From contig JAGWYJ010000036.1 in NCBI GenBank assembly GCA_018969425.1, forward strand, positions 1 to 33,093: a stretch of 33,093 nucleotides of DNA. Direction: 5' to 3'. The stretch comes from Alphaproteobacteria bacterium. GTDB lineage: Bacteria > Pseudomonadota > Alphaproteobacteria > Caulobacterales > Hyphomonadaceae. The translations under genes were made by a program, and so were the position numbers. This document shows positions 1 to 8,493 of this stretch, piece by piece. Within the stretch, counting starts at the first letter, position 1, and every line of letters begins with the position of its first letter. Under the pieces are notes generated by a model. The model was not told the origin of the DNA. It did not search any database and saw only the letters and a list, made by a program, of their open reading frames with translations.

Positions 1-1468
1 GTGAGAGCGCGCCAACCGGATTGTTCTGGAAGACTGTCAGGAAGGCTGGAGACGAACCGGCCTTCACGCGCGAGACGAGGAAACCGTCCTTGTCGTCAGA
101 GGAGTAACGCGCGCCGGCGGTGAGACGCAGATCATCGGTCACATTCCAGGTCGCCTGCCCGAAAAGGGCCGCCGATTGTGTCTTTTGGGAATAGAAGAAG
201 GTGGAGTTATCTCCAACCAGCAAGGCACGGCCAGGCGCGGGAGGAAACTTGCGATTGCCATGCTCGGCGATCGTCAGAGAGGTTGTGTAGGTCAGACTCT
301 GGGAGAAGAGATAGACCCCAGCAAGGTAGCTGATGGTCTGATCGACCGGCGAAGCGATACGGATTTCTTCGCTCCAGCCCTCAGATCTGAGGGACTGCGA
401 GCCCGTCGCAGTCGCCTGTGGGAGACCGTCAGCCGCCAGCTTCCGGATATCGTCCTTGTAGCCGTTATAGGCGGTGATCGAGGTCAGCGTATGACCGTTC
501 TCCAGATCCCAGTTGAACGAGGCTGACGCCCCGTAGACATCGGTGACGTTGTCGCCCTCATAATCGTCGTCCACGACATGATCGCCGCTGGTGAAGTTTC
601 TGAAAGGCCTTCCGATGGCGGTCGCAGCAGCGAGGAAGCCGCTCGTCGCAATGCCGGTTGAGGCGGTGGGATTGATCTGATCCGCTGTGCAGCAATTGGC
701 GTCGATGCGGGACATATAGCCGATGAAATCCGCTGTCAGCGTATCTGAAGGCTTCCACTGCAGGCGCCCGCGAACGCCCATCTGAGACTGGCCGTTGACA
801 TCATCGCCGTCATAAAGGTTCGTCTCATACCCGTCCCGGTCGGAGTACCAGGCCGACACGCGGCCCGCGAGGGTGTCGGATAAGCCGCCGCCGATAAAAC
901 CGCTGATTCGCTTCTCGGAGTAATCGCCAAGACCGATAGTGAGGCCCTTCTCCGCCGTCTGGGTCGGAGCGCGGGTGGTGATGTTCACGGCGCCGACAGG
1001 CGTGTTGCGACCGTAGAGCGTGCCCTGAGGACCGCGAAGAACCTCGACCGCATTGACATCCTGGAGGTTACCCTGAATGGGCCCGGCGGCGATGATATAG
1101 ACCCCGTCGATAAAGATACCGACGCTCTGCTCGATGCCCGGGTTGGTTCCCGAGGTTCCGATGCCGCGAATGAACACCGTCGAGTTGCGATTGTTGTTCG
1201 ACTGCGTGATCGACAGGCTGGGGATCGACTTCGCCAGTTCGGCGACGTTGGCGATCCCGGCCTCCTCGAGATAGTCGCCGCTGACCGCCGACACGGACAT
1301 CGCGACATCCTGAATGTCCTCGGTTCGCTTGGACGCCGTCACGACGATCGTATCTCGCCGCGTCTCGAGCTGGGCCTCCTGGGCCGTCGCCTCGAGAGGC
1401 GCTCCGGCCCCCAGCAAAGCTGCAAGCGATGTGCTCGCAAGCGCACCGAAACGAATTCTGGCGGTCAT
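1..1468 (-). CDS. TonB-dependent outer-membrane receptor, N-terminal 489 residues (3' end outside window)
   Basis: The reading frame is open from the ATG at 1468 to the left edge, so about 489 of an expected 700-850 residues are present. A signal peptide (residues 1-30, ending ATAQ) is followed by a TonB-box-like DTIVVTA (39-45). Next comes a plug domain (about 50-165) with the usual RGIGTSG, FIDGVY and EVLRGPQGTLYGRN motifs, then the start of the beta-barrel. The family imports siderophores, glycans or hydrophobic substrates across the outer membrane using TonB-ExbBD energy. Lack of any iron-uptake neighbour and presence of many catabolic genes favour an organic substrate (inference). The start is backed by a GGGGAGGG ribosome-binding site. 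A palindrome shared with three other promoters lies about 90 bp upstream. Family call is secure; substrate unknown. Confidence 0.95.
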   Translation of the reverse strand, partial: MTARIRFGALASTSLAALLGAGAPLEATAQEAQLETRRDTIVVTASKRTEDIQDVAMSVSAVSGDYLEEAGIANVAELAKSIPSLSITQSNNNRNSTVFIRGIGTSGTNPGIEQSVGIFIDGVYIIAAGPIQGNLQDVNAVEVLRGPQGTLYGRNTPVGAVNITTRAPTQTAEKGLTIGLGDYSEKRISGFIGGGLSDTLAGRVSAWYSDRDGYETNLYDGDDVNGQSQMGVRGRLQWKPSDTLTADFIGYMSRIDANCCTADQINPTASTGIATSGFLAAATAIGRPFRNFTSGDHVVDDDYEGDNVTDVYGASASFNWDLENGHTLTSITAYNGYKDDIRKLAADGLPQATATGSQSLRSEGWSEEIRIASPVDQTISYLAGVYLFSQSLTYTTSLTIAEHGNRKFPPAPGRALLVGDNSTFFYSQKTQSAALFGQATWNVTDDLRLTAGARYSSDDKDGFLVSRVKAGSSPAFLTVFQNNPVGALS

Positions 1469-1828
1469 GCAGTCCCTCCCCTTTTTTGTCCCTCGCCTGC
1501 CTCATTTATCCCCCGGATCGGTTTCGACCCGGGCTCGGGGACAGTTTCTATATCCGGAAACAGAGTTCCGCTTCTGATTAGCTTGCAGAGCGCATTCCTT
1601 GTCAAGCCGAGCTGCAGCGTGAACCTAAGCCCAAACCCGAAGGAATGCCCGGCCAGCGGCGATCGCCCCGAAACTCGCTTCGACAGAGGAAACGCCTGAA
1701 GGCGTCCATGACCGCTGCGCTTCCTTGTGAAGGCAACTCAAATTCGCCCCCTCGCGCGGCGGCGGAAGTCGGGGGCGATGAGGGCCAGTTCGGCGGCGGC
1801 CTTACAAGCCGAGGCGCCCGCCCCGCGG
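1469..1828. other. Intergenic stretch: receptor promoter region and 3' flank of the GNAT gene
   Basis: There is no credible gene in these 360 bases; ORFs here lack family features and ribosome-binding sites. The part next to the receptor carries the shared inverted repeat (1555-1570) and a TATAGA element read on the minus strand (1552-1547). The rest is unremarkable GC-rich sequence. Confidence 0.6.
1554..1570 (-). promoter_or_regulatory. Candidate TetR-type operator (site A) upstream of the TonB receptor
   Basis: On the minus strand the site reads CGGAActctgtTTCCGG, two half-sites separated by six bases. It is followed one base later by TATAGA and AAAC. The same half-site arrangement, in the same direction, occurs at 5100-5116, 10191-10207 and 12754-12770. 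Sites A and B also share the downstream ATAGAAAC, which fits a -10 element next to a repressor site. Confidence 0.6.
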
Positions 1829-2299
1829 TCAGACCGGACTGAAACGTTTTTCCATGAAAACGTTAAAGTCTGTGGCTTCATAATCGGCGAAGGGATCGCA
1901 CCACTCAAAGCCGTAACGCAGATAAAGGGAGTGCGCGGCGGCGAAACTCTCGCCTGTTCCCGTTTCGAGGAAGAGGCTCGCATAGCCGCGCTCCCGCGCC
2001 GTTCGGATGATCTCCTCAAGAACCGCCTGCCCCACGCCCTGTCTCAGAAAAGCCGTCCGGGTGCGCATCGACTTGATCTCGCCGGAGCGCGAATTGAGGG
2101 CCTTAAGTGCGCCGCAGCCGCATAGCTGATCGCCTTTCCAGACCGACCAGAAGGTGACCTCAGGCCTGCGTAGCCCCTCCACAGCCAGCGCATGAACAGT
2201 GCCGGGCGGCGAGGCGCCGGTCATGCCTGCCAGATGCTCAGCGATCAGCGCCGCGACATCAGGACCGGACAGATCATCGATACGGACCTCGAAGATCAT
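1829..2299 (-). CDS. GNAT-family N-acetyltransferase
   Basis: This 156-residue protein has the normal size of a single-domain GCN5-related acetyltransferase. The acetyl-CoA pyrophosphate-binding motif is RQGVGQA (residues 86-92), following strand 4 (IKSMRTR). The C-terminal part has the typical LETGTGESFAAAHSLYLRYGF segment. It would transfer an acetyl group from acetyl-CoA to an amine. The closest remembered relatives are small YsnE/ElaA-like GNATs of unknown substrate. It lies alone between the receptor promoter and the MFS gene on the same strand, 227 bp from the latter, with only a weak AAGG ribosome-binding site. A link to the catabolic genes is not evident. Confidence 0.88.
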   Translation of the reverse strand: MIFEVRIDDLSGPDVAALIAEHLAGMTGASPPGTVHALAVEGLRRPEVTFWSVWKGDQLCGCGALKALNSRSGEIKSMRTRTAFLRQGVGQAVLEEIIRTARERGYASLFLETGTGESFAAAHSLYLRYGFEWCDPFADYEATDFNVFMEKRFSPV

Positions 2300-2485
2300 G
2301 TGCGCCTTTCAGCGATCCGGCCGACAGGAGGCGAAGCGGGACCGACGCGGCCGTCATATCGCACAAACCGCGCGCTCGCACCTGCCTGACGACAGGACGT
2401 CGGGGGGCCTCTTTCGCGGGAGTGAGGCGTCAGAAGGCCACGCCAGAGCGCACCCACCGACAGTCGCGAGAGGACCTGTCCCGGA

Positions 2486-2499
2486 CCTGAAGGTTCAGG
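2486..2499 (-). terminator. Small hairpin after the MFS gene
   Basis: CCTGAA-GG-TTCAGG is a perfect short inverted repeat 28 bp past the MFS stop codon. There is no clear U-tract, so a terminator role is tentative. Confidence 0.3.
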
Positions 2500-2526
2500 A
2501 GACTTGCCCGAAGGACCGTTCGCATC

Positions 2527-3822
2527 TCAGCCCGCCCCCACCTTGGCGGAAGCCCCGCCCTCAGCGGCGCGAGCCTCAAGGCTTCGTCCCGCGACATAAA
2601 ACCGCCAGACGGCGAACACCTTCAGAGCAACGACAACCAGAAGAGCGAGGCGCAGGCTGCCCGCCCCGGAGGTCGGGGCGAAAGCGTCCGACAGCATACC
2701 GATCAGAACCGGTCCCCCGCCCTGTCCGACCAAGCCCAGAACGAAGAGAAGGATAGCGGCCGCCATGGCCCGCATGGCGGGCGGCGCCAGGGTCTGAACG
2801 GCGCCGTAGACCGGTCCGGTGAACGCGTTTGTCAGGAAGGTCGGGATAGCCAGCCACATCAGCGCGACCATGAAGGACGGCGCGCTGAAAACAAAGAAAT
2901 AGAAGGGAATGGTGATCAGGATCTGAAGTCCCGGGATCCAGGCATACCAACGCATGCCGCCCTTCCCGAAATAATCCGCCAGCCAGCCTCCGAGAAACGT
3001 TCCCGCTCCGCTGAAGACGCCGATGGTGAGCCCAAGATAAAGGCCGACCTCAGCCGTCCCGAGCCCGTAGGTGCGGATGAAGAAGCTCGGCATCCACTGA
3101 GTGATGCCGTAGGCGGTGAAGGCCTGAATTGTCGCGGCGATAACGAGGTCCCGGTAGGCCTTCATTTTCCAGAGGTGCGAAAACACCATGCGGACGCTGG
3201 GCCGATCCTCCTTGGCGACAGAGTAGGACCGTGTCGGCTCACGGACAACCAGTCCGAAAACCACAGCAAGCAGAACGCCGGGCAGACCGACGACGAAGAA
3301 CGCCGTTCGCCAGTCAAAGGCCTCATTGATCCAGCCGCCGGCTGCAAGTCCCACGAGAATGCCAACCGGCACCCCGCAGCTGTAAATGGCCAGAGCCACG
3401 GCACGTTTTCCATGGGGATAGAGATCCGCCAGCATGGAGTGCGTGGGAGGGCTCGCCCCAGCCTCCCCGACCGCAACCCCGATCCTCGCGAGCATAAGCT
3501 GCAGGAAGTTCTGCGCAAACCCGCAGAGGGCCGTCATGGCGCTCCAGGCGGCGAGCGAAGCCATGATGATCCTTCGACGGGAAGCGCGATCAGCCAGTCG
3601 GGCGAGCGGTATGCCGAAGACGGCGTAAAACAGAGCAAAGGCGAAACCCGTCAGCCAGCCGAGCTGAGAATCCGAAAGCTTGAGGTCTTCCTTGATGGAC
3701 TGAAGCAGGATGGAAAGTATCTGCCGGTCGACATAGTTCACGACGTTGATCAGAAAGAGAAAGGCAAGCGCAATCCCCGCAGCTCGGGCGACAGGCGGTC
3801 CGGAAGCGTCGGTCTGGTTCAT
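2527..3822 (-). CDS. MFS transporter, spinster-like
   Basis: A 431-residue polytopic membrane protein with a hydrophobic pattern fitting 12 transmembrane helices. The major-facilitator loop 2-3 signature appears as GIPLARLADRASRRR (residues 70-84), and the first helix contains NVVNYVDRQILSILL, typical of the spinster-like subgroup common in sphingomonads and Caulobacterales. It would move a small organic molecule or acid across the inner membrane by proton coupling. The start is supported by GGGGAGAG eight bases upstream. It sits between the GNAT gene and a GST on the same strand and may serve the catabolic locus as importer or exporter. The substrate cannot be deduced. Confidence 0.93.
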   Translation of the reverse strand: MNQTDASGPPVARAAGIALAFLFLINVVNYVDRQILSILLQSIKEDLKLSDSQLGWLTGFAFALFYAVFGIPLARLADRASRRRIIMASLAAWSAMTALCGFAQNFLQLMLARIGVAVGEAGASPPTHSMLADLYPHGKRAVALAIYSCGVPVGILVGLAAGGWINEAFDWRTAFFVVGLPGVLLAVVFGLVVREPTRSYSVAKEDRPSVRMVFSHLWKMKAYRDLVIAATIQAFTAYGITQWMPSFFIRTYGLGTAEVGLYLGLTIGVFSGAGTFLGGWLADYFGKGGMRWYAWIPGLQILITIPFYFFVFSAPSFMVALMWLAIPTFLTNAFTGPVYGAVQTLAPPAMRAMAAAILLFVLGLVGQGGGPVLIGMLSDAFAPTSGAGSLRLALLVVVALKVFAVWRFYVAGRSLEARAAEGGASAKVGAG

Positions 3823-3838
3823 GTCTCTCTCCCCTTAA

Positions 3839-3898
3839 GCGTCATGCCTGTTATAAATTTTCAGTCGGCTTTATGACGCAGAAAACACCTCATGACGC
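3839..3898. promoter_or_regulatory. Repeated GCGTCAT/ATGACGC elements upstream of the MFS gene
   Basis: GCGTCAT at 3839-3845 is followed by its complement ATGACGC at 3873-3879 and again at 3892-3898. The first two form an inverted repeat with 27 bases between arms; the second and third are direct repeats 19 bases apart. The cluster lies 17-76 bp before the MFS start codon, where a regulator would bind. This differs from the CGGAA/TTCCG motif found elsewhere in the window. Confidence 0.4.
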
Positions 3899-3944
3899 TG
3901 ACACGTCGAACGGGACCCATGAAACGCCCTTTGTTGGCGTATTG

Positions 3945-5000
3945 TCATGACTGAAACAGGGCGTCACAACCCGTCTCGCGCAGAACCCGGTCCAGTCTCT
4001 GCCGGTCATCCGGACTCAGAGTGTCACGACTCGCTCTCAGCCAGCCGAGGCATTTGACCTGATAGGCGAAAGGCTGCTGGGTCCATCGCGCTCCGTCGAT
4101 GACCGTATCAACCTCCGAAGCGCCGCTGCGGATCGCCCGCTCATTGGCGAGGAGAAGAGGAACATAGACCCGGCCGATCTCAGCAATGAGAGCCAGAAGC
4201 GTCGAGGGAAGATCCGACATCTCGACCCAGTCGCTGTCCTCAGGCTCAAGGCCGGAGAGATCTTCGACCGATCCGGTGTAACCGTAAACCCGCGGCGCGC
4301 GTTCCATAGTGACCGCCATGCTCGTCGGATCAAAGTGAGCGAGCTGGGTCAACTGACCGAACATCCCGAAATCCGATCCGCCCGGACGGGCGCCGAGGCA
4401 GTACCGGTGGGACTTCAGATGCTCTTCGAAAATGTCGAGATAACGGTGATAGCTGGCCTCGATGATCGGACCTGTCGTCTCGTTGGACCCGACATAGCGC
4501 AATCGCGGGATCTGACGGGAGGAGACCATGGCGCCGGCGGCGGCGAGCTCCTCATCGCTCATCGGCTTGCGAGACCAGGTCGGCAGGACGCGCGAGGCCT
4601 TGTCGATGTCGGCGGCGTAGGCCCAGCGATAGTGGAACATCGCCTTGGTCAGCCACTCGTCGGCGTAATCCTCAATCAGCAGATCGATGACCTTGAGGGC
4701 GGGATCGACAGGCCGGACGGACCGGTGCGCAACCTCACGCTCGAAACGGTCGATCAATGGCGTGCTGTCTGTGACCGCCTCGAGCCGTCCGTCGGATCCG
4801 GGGAGAAGGAAGGTCGGCAACAGCGGCGGCTTCGCCATCGGGATATTGCCGGTCACCTGGGATCCGAGCACCATGCGGTAGGGAATACGCCGGTAACGAA
4901 GGACGGCCGCCATCTTGCGCGTATAGGGAGATCCGGGAACACCGAAGAAGGTGACCACCCCATCCCGCAGGATCTCTTCCGCATCGAGCGTCCGGACCAT
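3945..5000 (-). CDS. Long glutathione S-transferase family protein (GST-1)
   Basis: The protein has about 351 residues. It has a thioredoxin-fold N-terminus (VTFFGVPGSPYTRKMAAVL, with SPY at the usual glutathione-contact position), a proline before the next strand (PLLPTFLLP), an STPLIDRFE motif, and an all-helical C-terminus. It is 100-130 residues longer than classical GSTs. The extension ends in RETGCDALF and is shared with GST-3 (RIMTETGCDPF), so the two are paralogues. An in-frame ATG at 5018 exists, but the ATG at 5000 is preceded by GGAGAA at proper spacing and is preferred. It is divergent from the DUF1330/acyl-CoA ligase operon across a 156-bp promoter region. It may conjugate, isomerise or cleave an electrophilic pathway intermediate (inference). 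Confidence 0.88.
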   Translation of the reverse strand: MVRTLDAEEILRDGVVTFFGVPGSPYTRKMAAVLRYRRIPYRMVLGSQVTGNIPMAKPPLLPTFLLPGSDGRLEAVTDSTPLIDRFEREVAHRSVRPVDPALKVIDLLIEDYADEWLTKAMFHYRWAYAADIDKASRVLPTWSRKPMSDEELAAAGAMVSSRQIPRLRYVGSNETTGPIIEASYHRYLDIFEEHLKSHRYCLGARPGGSDFGMFGQLTQLAHFDPTSMAVTMERAPRVYGYTGSVEDLSGLEPEDSDWVEMSDLPSTLLALIAEIGRVYVPLLLANERAIRSGASEVDTVIDGARWTQQPFAYQVKCLGWLRASRDTLSPDDRQRLDRVLRETGCDALFQS

Positions 5001-5099
5001 GGCGCCGTTCTCCCACATCGACTTATATGTTCTCCGCCAGAGGACCGGCGACGAGCTTTAGGACCGGCTAATTGAAAACGCCGGGAAACAAAAGTAAAG

Positions 5100-5116
5100 C
5101 GGAGTTGTGATTCCGG
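5100..5116 (+). promoter_or_regulatory. Candidate TetR-type operator (site B) before the DUF1330/ligase operon
   Basis: The plus strand reads CGGAGttgtgaTTCCGG, immediately followed by TATAGA (5117-5122), a plausible -10 element. A strong AGGAGG ribosome-binding site follows at 5141-5146, before the ATG at 5157. The site lies between divergent genes, so it could also control GST-1. One position of the left half-site deviates from CGGAA. Confidence 0.6.
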
Positions 5117-5156
5117 TATAGAAACAAACGGGATCCGCCAAGGAGGAGAGACGAGG

Positions 5157-5609
5157 ATGGAGCTTCACAACGCCCTGATGCCGAACCCGGACGTCGCTAT
5201 GCGGTTCCGCTCAAGCGCCGATCCCACCCCTGTAGTGATGCTGAACCTTCTCAGGTTCCGGCCGCGAGCGGTTTATGCGGACGGACGGCAGAGCGATCTC
5301 ACGGGCGAAGAAGCCTTCATGATCTACTCGGCCGCGATGAATAAGATCGTGACAGGTTTTGGGGGACGCTTCATCGTCTCCGCCCTCGTCGACGAACTGG
5401 TGATCGGCTCAGGAGAGCTTGTCTGGCATCGGGTCGCAATGGTCGAGTATCCTTCAAGACAAGCCTTCATAGCTGTCGCCTCCTCCCCTGAGGTGAAGGA
5501 GGCTGCAGTCCACCGCCATGCGGGTCTTGAAGGTCAGCTTCTGATCTCAACGCGTCTGCAGTCTCTCCTGGGAAAGCCGGTCGGGGCGGGCGAAAGGGCG
5601 TCGGCATGA
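5157..5609 (+). CDS. DUF1330-like small alpha/beta-barrel protein
   Basis: A 150-residue soluble protein. The segments PVVMLNLLRFRPRA, GEEAFMIYSAAM and WHRVAMVEYPSRQAFIAVASSPEV match the pattern of DUF1330/dimeric ferredoxin-like proteins, which often sit beside oxidative or CoA-dependent catabolic genes. No signal peptide is present. It is the first gene of a two-gene operon: its TGA overlaps the ATG of the acyl-CoA ligase by four bases, implying translational coupling. AGGAGG lies ten bases before the start. No enzymatic function is established for most of the family; a role as a small isomerase, decarboxylase-like or ligand-binding partner of the ligase pathway is inference. Confidence 0.8.
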   Translation: MELHNALMPNPDVAMRFRSSADPTPVVMLNLLRFRPRAVYADGRQSDLTGEEAFMIYSAAMNKIVTGFGGRFIVSALVDELVIGSGELVWHRVAMVEYPSRQAFIAVASSPEVKEAAVHRHAGLEGQLLISTRLQSLLGKPVGAGERASA

Positions 5610-7165
5610 GACCGATGGATACCTCCATGGCGGGTCTCATTGACCGCCATGTCCGGGAACGTCCTGAGGCTGTGGCGATCCGGTTCAACGGTCGAGACAC
5701 CACCTTTAAAGCCCTTGAGAATCTGTCGAACCGGATGGCGAACGCGATGATCGCCGAAGGCCTTGAGCCCGGTGACCGGATCGCGATTCTCGCGAAGAAC
5801 TCGGACCAGTATCTGGCCATGGTTCTCGCCTCAGCGAAGGCCCGGGTATGCGCTGTCACCCTGAACTGGCGACTTGCGCCATCTGAAATCGCCTACATTC
5901 TCGAGCATAGCGACGCGAAGCTTCTGTTTGTCGAACCGGAGTTTCTCGCCTCCCACGCTGCGCCGATCGAAGCGGCTGGTCAGCTGCGACGCTGCCTAGA
6001 ATTCTCTCCCGACAGCCCCGGCTCCGTCGCGGAGACATGGTGGATGTCCGCCCCGGCGACACCCCCGGCGACTGTCAGTGAGGCCAGCGACGATTTCGTG
6101 CAGATGTATACGAGCGGAACCACCGGCCTCCCCAAGGGCGTGGTTCTGACCCATGGCGGCTATCTCGCCGCCTATGTCGCCGTGAATGCGCTCGCCTGGG
6201 CGCGGTATGACGAGACCGACACCATCTTCCCTCCAAGTCCGTTTTTCCATGTCTCGGGGCTGAATGTGGCGCTGCGCGCGCTCAACACCGGAGCGCGGGT
6301 GATCCTGCGTCCGATGTTCATTCCGACCGAAGCCCCGGACGTCATCGTCCGCGAGGGCGTGACGCGGGCGCTGATGGTGCCTGCGGTCATCGCGCAGCTC
6401 CTGGCGACGCCGAGCGTCCGGCAGCTCGACTTCTCGCGTCTCAAAATGATCACGTATGGCGGCTCGCCCATGCCTCCGAAAGTCCTCGAAGAAGCGCAGC
6501 AGGTCTTCGGGTGCAGTTTTGTTCAGGGCTATGGCCTGACCGAAACCGGAGGCCAGGCGACCTTCCTCGATCCGGACGATCACCGGACCGGCGGACGCCG
6601 GCTGGGATCCTGCGGCCGCCCGACGCCCGGCTGCGAGGTTCGCATCTGCGACCCCGACGGGCAGACGCTTCCGCCTGAGACCGTCGGTGAGATTCAGATC
6701 CGCTCGACCAGCATGATGAAGGAATACTGGAAAAACCCCGAGGCGACGAGCGCGACCATGTCGGGGGACTGGCTGAAGACAGGCGACGCCGGTTACCTGG
6801 ATGCCGACGGCTATCTCTACATTCATGACCGGGTGAAGGACATGATCGTCTCAGGCGGGGAGAACATCTATCCCACCGAGGTGGAGAACGCCCTGTCCTC
6901 CTATCCCGGCGTGGCAGAGGTCGCCGTGATCGGCGTTCCTGATGAAAAATGGGGCGAAGCGGTCAAGGCGCTCGTCGTGCCCAAGCCCGGCGCTCAGATC
7001 GACACCGCCGGGCTGATCGCTCACGCACGCGAAAGGATAGCCGGGTACAAGCTCCCCAAGTCCGTCGACTTTGTATCGCCCCTGCCCCGCAACGCTTCGG
7101 GGAAAATACTTCGACGCGCCTTACGCGAACCTTTCTGGGCGGGACGGTCCAAACAGGTCGGCTGA
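5606..7165 (+). CDS. AMP-forming acyl-CoA synthetase (fatty acid or aryl acid CoA ligase)
   Basis: A full-length ANL-superfamily enzyme of 519 residues. Seen motifs are the P-loop YTSGTTGLPKG (168-178), GYGLTETGG (308-316), the hinge/core TGDAGYLDADGYLYIHDRVKDM (from 392), GGENIYPTEVE (418-426), and the C-terminal catalytic lysine in PRNASGK (K500). It would adenylate a carboxylic acid with ATP and load it onto CoA in the cytoplasm. Sequence style fits medium/long-chain fatty acyl or aromatic/steroid acid ligases; the acid cannot be specified. It overlaps the DUF1330 gene by four bases and converges with GST-2, leaving only five bases between stop codons. Its promoter carries operator site B, placing CoA activation under the same putative control as the receptor and the GSTs. 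Confidence 0.95.
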   Translation: MRPMDTSMAGLIDRHVRERPEAVAIRFNGRDTTFKALENLSNRMANAMIAEGLEPGDRIAILAKNSDQYLAMVLASAKARVCAVTLNWRLAPSEIAYILEHSDAKLLFVEPEFLASHAAPIEAAGQLRRCLEFSPDSPGSVAETWWMSAPATPPATVSEASDDFVQMYTSGTTGLPKGVVLTHGGYLAAYVAVNALAWARYDETDTIFPPSPFFHVSGLNVALRALNTGARVILRPMFIPTEAPDVIVREGVTRALMVPAVIAQLLATPSVRQLDFSRLKMITYGGSPMPPKVLEEAQQVFGCSFVQGYGLTETGGQATFLDPDDHRTGGRRLGSCGRPTPGCEVRICDPDGQTLPPETVGEIQIRSTSMMKEYWKNPEATSATMSGDWLKTGDAGYLDADGYLYIHDRVKDMIVSGGENIYPTEVENALSSYPGVAEVAVIGVPDEKWGEAVKALVVPKPGAQIDTAGLIAHARERIAGYKLPKSVDFVSPLPRNASGKILRRALREPFWAGRSKQVG

Positions 7166-7170
7166 CCCGC

Positions 7171-8328
7171 TCAGAGAACGGCGAGACGGTTTCTCACGCG
7201 GGTCAGCCGGCGAGCAGGCCTGAGACCGACGAGATCCCCGGCGCCGCACTCAAGGGCGAAGCGATCAGCCTGCTCCCGCTCCGGCAGAGAGAGACCATCG
7301 CGCCAGTCCAGGATCCTCTGAAGCATCCATAAAGGATGCAGGGGCGCATTGAGCTCCATGGGCCGCCCCCTCAGCACGATGCGGGCCGGACCGACCGGAG
7401 GCTGATCCAGATCCGCCTCCGAGATCACGCTTCCTGACGGCAGATCCGGGTGAGCTTCGACCCAGTCTGAAAACAGGCGGGCGCTTTGCTTATAAAGATC
7501 GGTCCAGTCCGAACAGTAACGGCGCAGCATCTCCTTCACAGAAGAGGGAACTTCGTCGTGTCCGAGATAGGCCTGCGGATAGTCCCAGAACTCAGGCGAA
7601 ACAATCTCCGGGGCGTTCATGTGTTCAACCCAGCGAAACACCCTGGGCGCTCGTCGCTGCATCACATGGAGGGGATAAGGGTCACGGCCCAGATGGGCGA
7701 ACAAGGGCCCCATGAGAGCAAAATCCGCCATGGAGGGCAGACCGCCGAAGAGATATGGCAGGTCCCGGAAGTGCTGCTCGAGAGTGTCCAGCCATTCAAG
7801 GTAGATCTCCTCGAGAACGGGGAAGATCTCCGGCGTAATCCCGAACACCGAGGCGTATCCGCTCATCCGGTCTGCGATCAGCCCCCCATAGCGATCGACC
7901 TCCTCATCGCTTCCCCTTGGACTGAAGCTCCGTCCGAACTCCGTGCGCACGAAATGCGCATTGGTCTCCATGAAGTTCCAGCGATAATGCCAGGCGACCT
8001 TGGAGTTCTCGCTGAAGAAGAGATCAAGAAGGTAGGCGGCAAGCGACTGCTGAGGGCCCGGGGGCGTCGCCGGCGGATCGGGATAGCGCGCCTCGAGATG
8101 GTCGAAGATGGCTGTGGTGTCCTGAACGATCAGGCCGTCGGCGTCCTCGATGATGGGAATGCGTTTGGATTCAGCAGTGGGTCGCACGACAGAGCGGAAA
8201 CGCGGGTGAGACGGCGGACGCTCCACAAACGGAATGCCTTTCTTGCGCAGATAGCTCCGTGTCTTGGCCGTGTAGTAAGAAGCGTAAGATCCGTAGAGCG
8301 TCACCATTCGCCGGTCTTCGCCTGACAT
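7171..8328 (-). CDS. Long glutathione S-transferase family protein (GST-2)
   Basis: A 385-residue protein with an N-terminal thioredoxin-like domain (MVTLYGSYASYYTAKTRSYL near residues 9-28, then RIPIIED and VQDTTAIFDHLE) and a long helical domain with LPYLFGGLPSMADFALMGPL, the N-capping-box region of GSTs. It is much longer than classical GSTs and resembles GST-1 and GST-3 in layout, but its C-terminus diverges and lacks the ETGCD tail. GGGAGGA just upstream supports the start. A 165-bp gap separates it from GST-3, and an imperfect relative of the operator (half-site TTCCG) lies 63 bp upstream, so it may have its own promoter. Substrate is unknown. Confidence 0.86.
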   Translation of the reverse strand: MSGEDRRMVTLYGSYASYYTAKTRSYLRKKGIPFVERPPSHPRFRSVVRPTAESKRIPIIEDADGLIVQDTTAIFDHLEARYPDPPATPPGPQQSLAAYLLDLFFSENSKVAWHYRWNFMETNAHFVRTEFGRSFSPRGSDEEVDRYGGLIADRMSGYASVFGITPEIFPVLEEIYLEWLDTLEQHFRDLPYLFGGLPSMADFALMGPLFAHLGRDPYPLHVMQRRAPRVFRWVEHMNAPEIVSPEFWDYPQAYLGHDEVPSSVKEMLRRYCSDWTDLYKQSARLFSDWVEAHPDLPSGSVISEADLDQPPVGPARIVLRGRPMELNAPLHPLWMLQRILDWRDGLSLPEREQADRFALECGAGDLVGLRPARRLTRVRNRLAVL

Positions 8329-8493
8329 GTCGTCCTCCCGAAACGGATAAAACCTGACGCGAGATCAGCTTATGAAACGTCTGGAGCGAGCGGAACCGGT
8401 CGTCCCAGACCTGCCCGCGTACGCGTGCCGCGAGAAACGCCAGAGCTTAGGATGGTCATGGTGTCGCTCCTCCAGTTGCGTTGTCGTCTGCGA

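Noticed and set aside
8391-8406. Fifth operator copy upstream of GST-2
   Set aside because: On the minus strand it reads GGGACgaccggTTCCGC; only one half-site is good, so it was not counted with the four clear sites.
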